A stretch of DNA of 64,000 bases, taken from the NCBI RefSeq assembly GCF_016801985.1, contig NZ_JAEVLS010000006.1:1-64000 (forward strand), written 5' to 3'. The position numbers and the translations under genes were made by a program. Of the stretch, positions 63,019-64,000 are shown piece by piece (the stretch's first letter is position 1; the number at the start of each line of letters is the position of its first letter). The notes below the pieces were generated by a model. It saw only the letters and a program-made list of their open reading frames with translations. It did no database searches and was not told the origin of the DNA. The DNA comes from Steroidobacter gossypii. GTDB taxonomy: Bacteria > Pseudomonadota > Gammaproteobacteria > Steroidobacterales > Steroidobacteraceae.

Positions 63019-63759
63019 ATGTCGATCAATGACGAGCAGGACATCGAGGGGTTGAAGCGCGTGGGCGCTGTCGTAGCGGCCGCGCGTGACGCCATGGGCG
63101 CTCGTGTCGCACCGGGCGTGACCACCGCCGAGCTCGATGCCATCGGCAAGGAGATCCTGGATCGCCACGGCGCGCGGTCAGCTCCCCGGCTTGCTTATGG
63201 TTTCCCTGGCGTGACCTGCATCAGCGTGAATGATCAGCTCGCTCATGGCATTCCGTCGCCGGACCGTGTGCTCGCGGAAGGAGACCTGGTCAATATCGAT
63301 GTATCCGCGGAGCTCGATGGCTACTGGGCGGACACGGGTGCCAGCTTCCCGGTTGGCACGGTCTCGGAGCAGGCGAGCGCTCTACTGCATGCGACGCGTC
63401 TCGCGCTCGAGGACGGCATGTCTCAAGCGCGGGCCGGCTCACCTATCAGAAACATCGGCCGCGCCGTCGAGCGGCGGGCCAGGCAGTGCGGGTTTCAAGT
63501 CATTCGCAATCTCTGCGGACATGGCGTTGGCCGGAGCATCCACGAATCGCCCAGTGTGCCGAACACGTTCGATCGCCTGGATCGAACCGTGTTGCGCGCC
63601 GGGCTGGTTATCACCATCGAGCCGTTTCTGACGACGGGCGCCACGATGGCGGTGGAGGATTCCGATGGCTGGACGCTGCGCTCGCCGGACGGCAGCGTGG
63701 GCGCACAGTTCGAGCACACACTCATCGTCACCGGCGGACGGCCGATCGTCGTTACGTGA
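63019..63759 (+). CDS. map: Type I methionine aminopeptidase
   Basis: 246 residues; AAGG RBS 7 bases before ATG 63019. Removes N-terminal Met from nascent proteins. Metal ligands: LVNIDVS and YWADTGA Asps, CGHGVGRSIHE His, TIEPF Glu and QFEHT Glu; substrate His in QLAHGIPSP. Length and motif order match type I MAP. It is remote from the usual map-rpsB locus, so it may be an extra paralogue. Confidence 0.93.
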   Translation: MSINDEQDIEGLKRVGAVVAAARDAMGARVAPGVTTAELDAIGKEILDRHGARSAPRLAYGFPGVTCISVNDQLAHGIPSPDRVLAEGDLVNIDVSAELDGYWADTGASFPVGTVSEQASALLHATRLALEDGMSQARAGSPIRNIGRAVERRARQCGFQVIRNLCGHGVGRSIHESPSVPNTFDRLDRTVLRAGLVITIEPFLTTGATMAVEDSDGWTLRSPDGSVGAQFEHTLIVTGGRPIVVT

Positions 63760-64000
63760 CGGCGTCCGCCTCTGATTGGCGCGGCGGCGCAGTCATGCCC
63801 ATCAGGCTGAGCAGCGCCATGATCACGAAATAAACGCTGAGAACGAACGGCTCCCATCGCTGCCAATCCAGCAAGATGAGCGTGAAGTTCAGCGATACGA
63901 ACACGACGCAGGCGATGCAGGTGTAGACCGCGGATTTCACGACCAGCCCGATGGTGCGCAGCCGGCCCGCATGGGTCTCGAGCGGATTGGCCTTCTTTCC
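63752..64000 (-). CDS. Two-TM membrane protein, cut by the window edge
   Basis: The frame stays open from the stop at 63752 to the last base, reading GKKANPLETHAGRLRTIGLV before VKSAVYTC. A start inside the window (GTG 63940) would give 62 residues, but the good upstream text suggests the true start lies beyond. Two helices are visible: VYTCIACVVFVSLNFTLILL and FVLSVYFVIMALLSLMGM. Its stop overlaps that of map by 8 bp, convergent. Function unknown. Confidence 0.6.
   Translation of the reverse strand, partial: GKKANPLETHAGRLRTIGLVVKSAVYTCIACVVFVSLNFTLILLDWQRWEPFVLSVYFVIMALLSLMGMTAPPRQSEADAVT

Overview
The window is high-GC chromosomal DNA from a gammaproteobacterium. The run prs, rplY/ctc, pth, ychF (5621-9577) is a typical gammaproteobacterial core cluster. 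CYP153-like, GH9, RND, TonB and Ax21-like genes fit an environmental member of the Xanthomonadales/Nevskiales neighbourhood (for example Steroidobacteraceae). That placement is inference. No rRNA, tRNA, insertion sequence, phage or CRISPR array was recognised.

Layout. 1-4.1 kb: small accessory genes, all on the minus strand (YaiI family, HIT protein, DUF6714-like, a two-TM protein with an apparent frameshift, a TPR lipoprotein, two unknowns). 4.25-5.3 kb: a lone unknown protein, weakly reminiscent of LirA/MavJ-like effectors. 5.6-9.6 kb: the core cluster, with a 71-bp hairpin-bearing tandem repeat between prs and rplY. 9.7-23.3 kb: a type I secretion operon behind a good sigma70-type promoter: ABC exporter, HlyD adaptor, two small exported proteins, and a 2763-residue RTX protein with a lysozyme-like N-terminus. 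23.3-25.2 kb: an Ax21-like outer-membrane protein and a lipoprotein. 25.4-30.3 kb: an RND efflux pair followed by a TetR regulator with a palindromic operator. 30.3-34.9 kb: an enol-lactonase-like hydrolase, then a porin / PstS-like protein / chemoreceptor operon. 35.0-37.4 kb: a YCII protein and a GH15 glucoamylase/trehalase. 37.4-41.1 kb: a two-gene minus-strand unit of tiny exported peptides, divergent from a Ser/Thr kinase with TPRs. 41.1-48.1 kb: an old yellow enzyme, a TonB-linked metal-uptake operon (HupE/UreJ, TonB receptor, DUF4198, NikL-like), a hydrolase and a secreted protein. 48.2-57.9 kb: acyltransferase, redoxin, CYP153-like P450, methyltransferase, surface lipoprotein, DUF2380, VOC, SnoaL-like and AraC genes. 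58-64 kb: M48 protease, DUF4383, modular GH9 cellulase, methionine aminopeptidase, and a membrane protein cut by the window edge.

The most unusual locus is 37490-38241. One gene encodes a signal peptide followed by nine identical copies of the decapeptide GDTGGAKRPL. The repeats differ at DNA level only by synonymous changes in this reading frame. The next gene in the same direction encodes a 59-residue exported peptide whose C-terminus, GGSLARPL, resembles the repeat. Two CRP-type sites (one perfect TGTGA-N6-TCACA) and a perfect 19-bp palindrome lie upstream. This looks like a cAMP/CRP- or Clp-controlled multi-copy secreted peptide system that I do not recognise from any described family.
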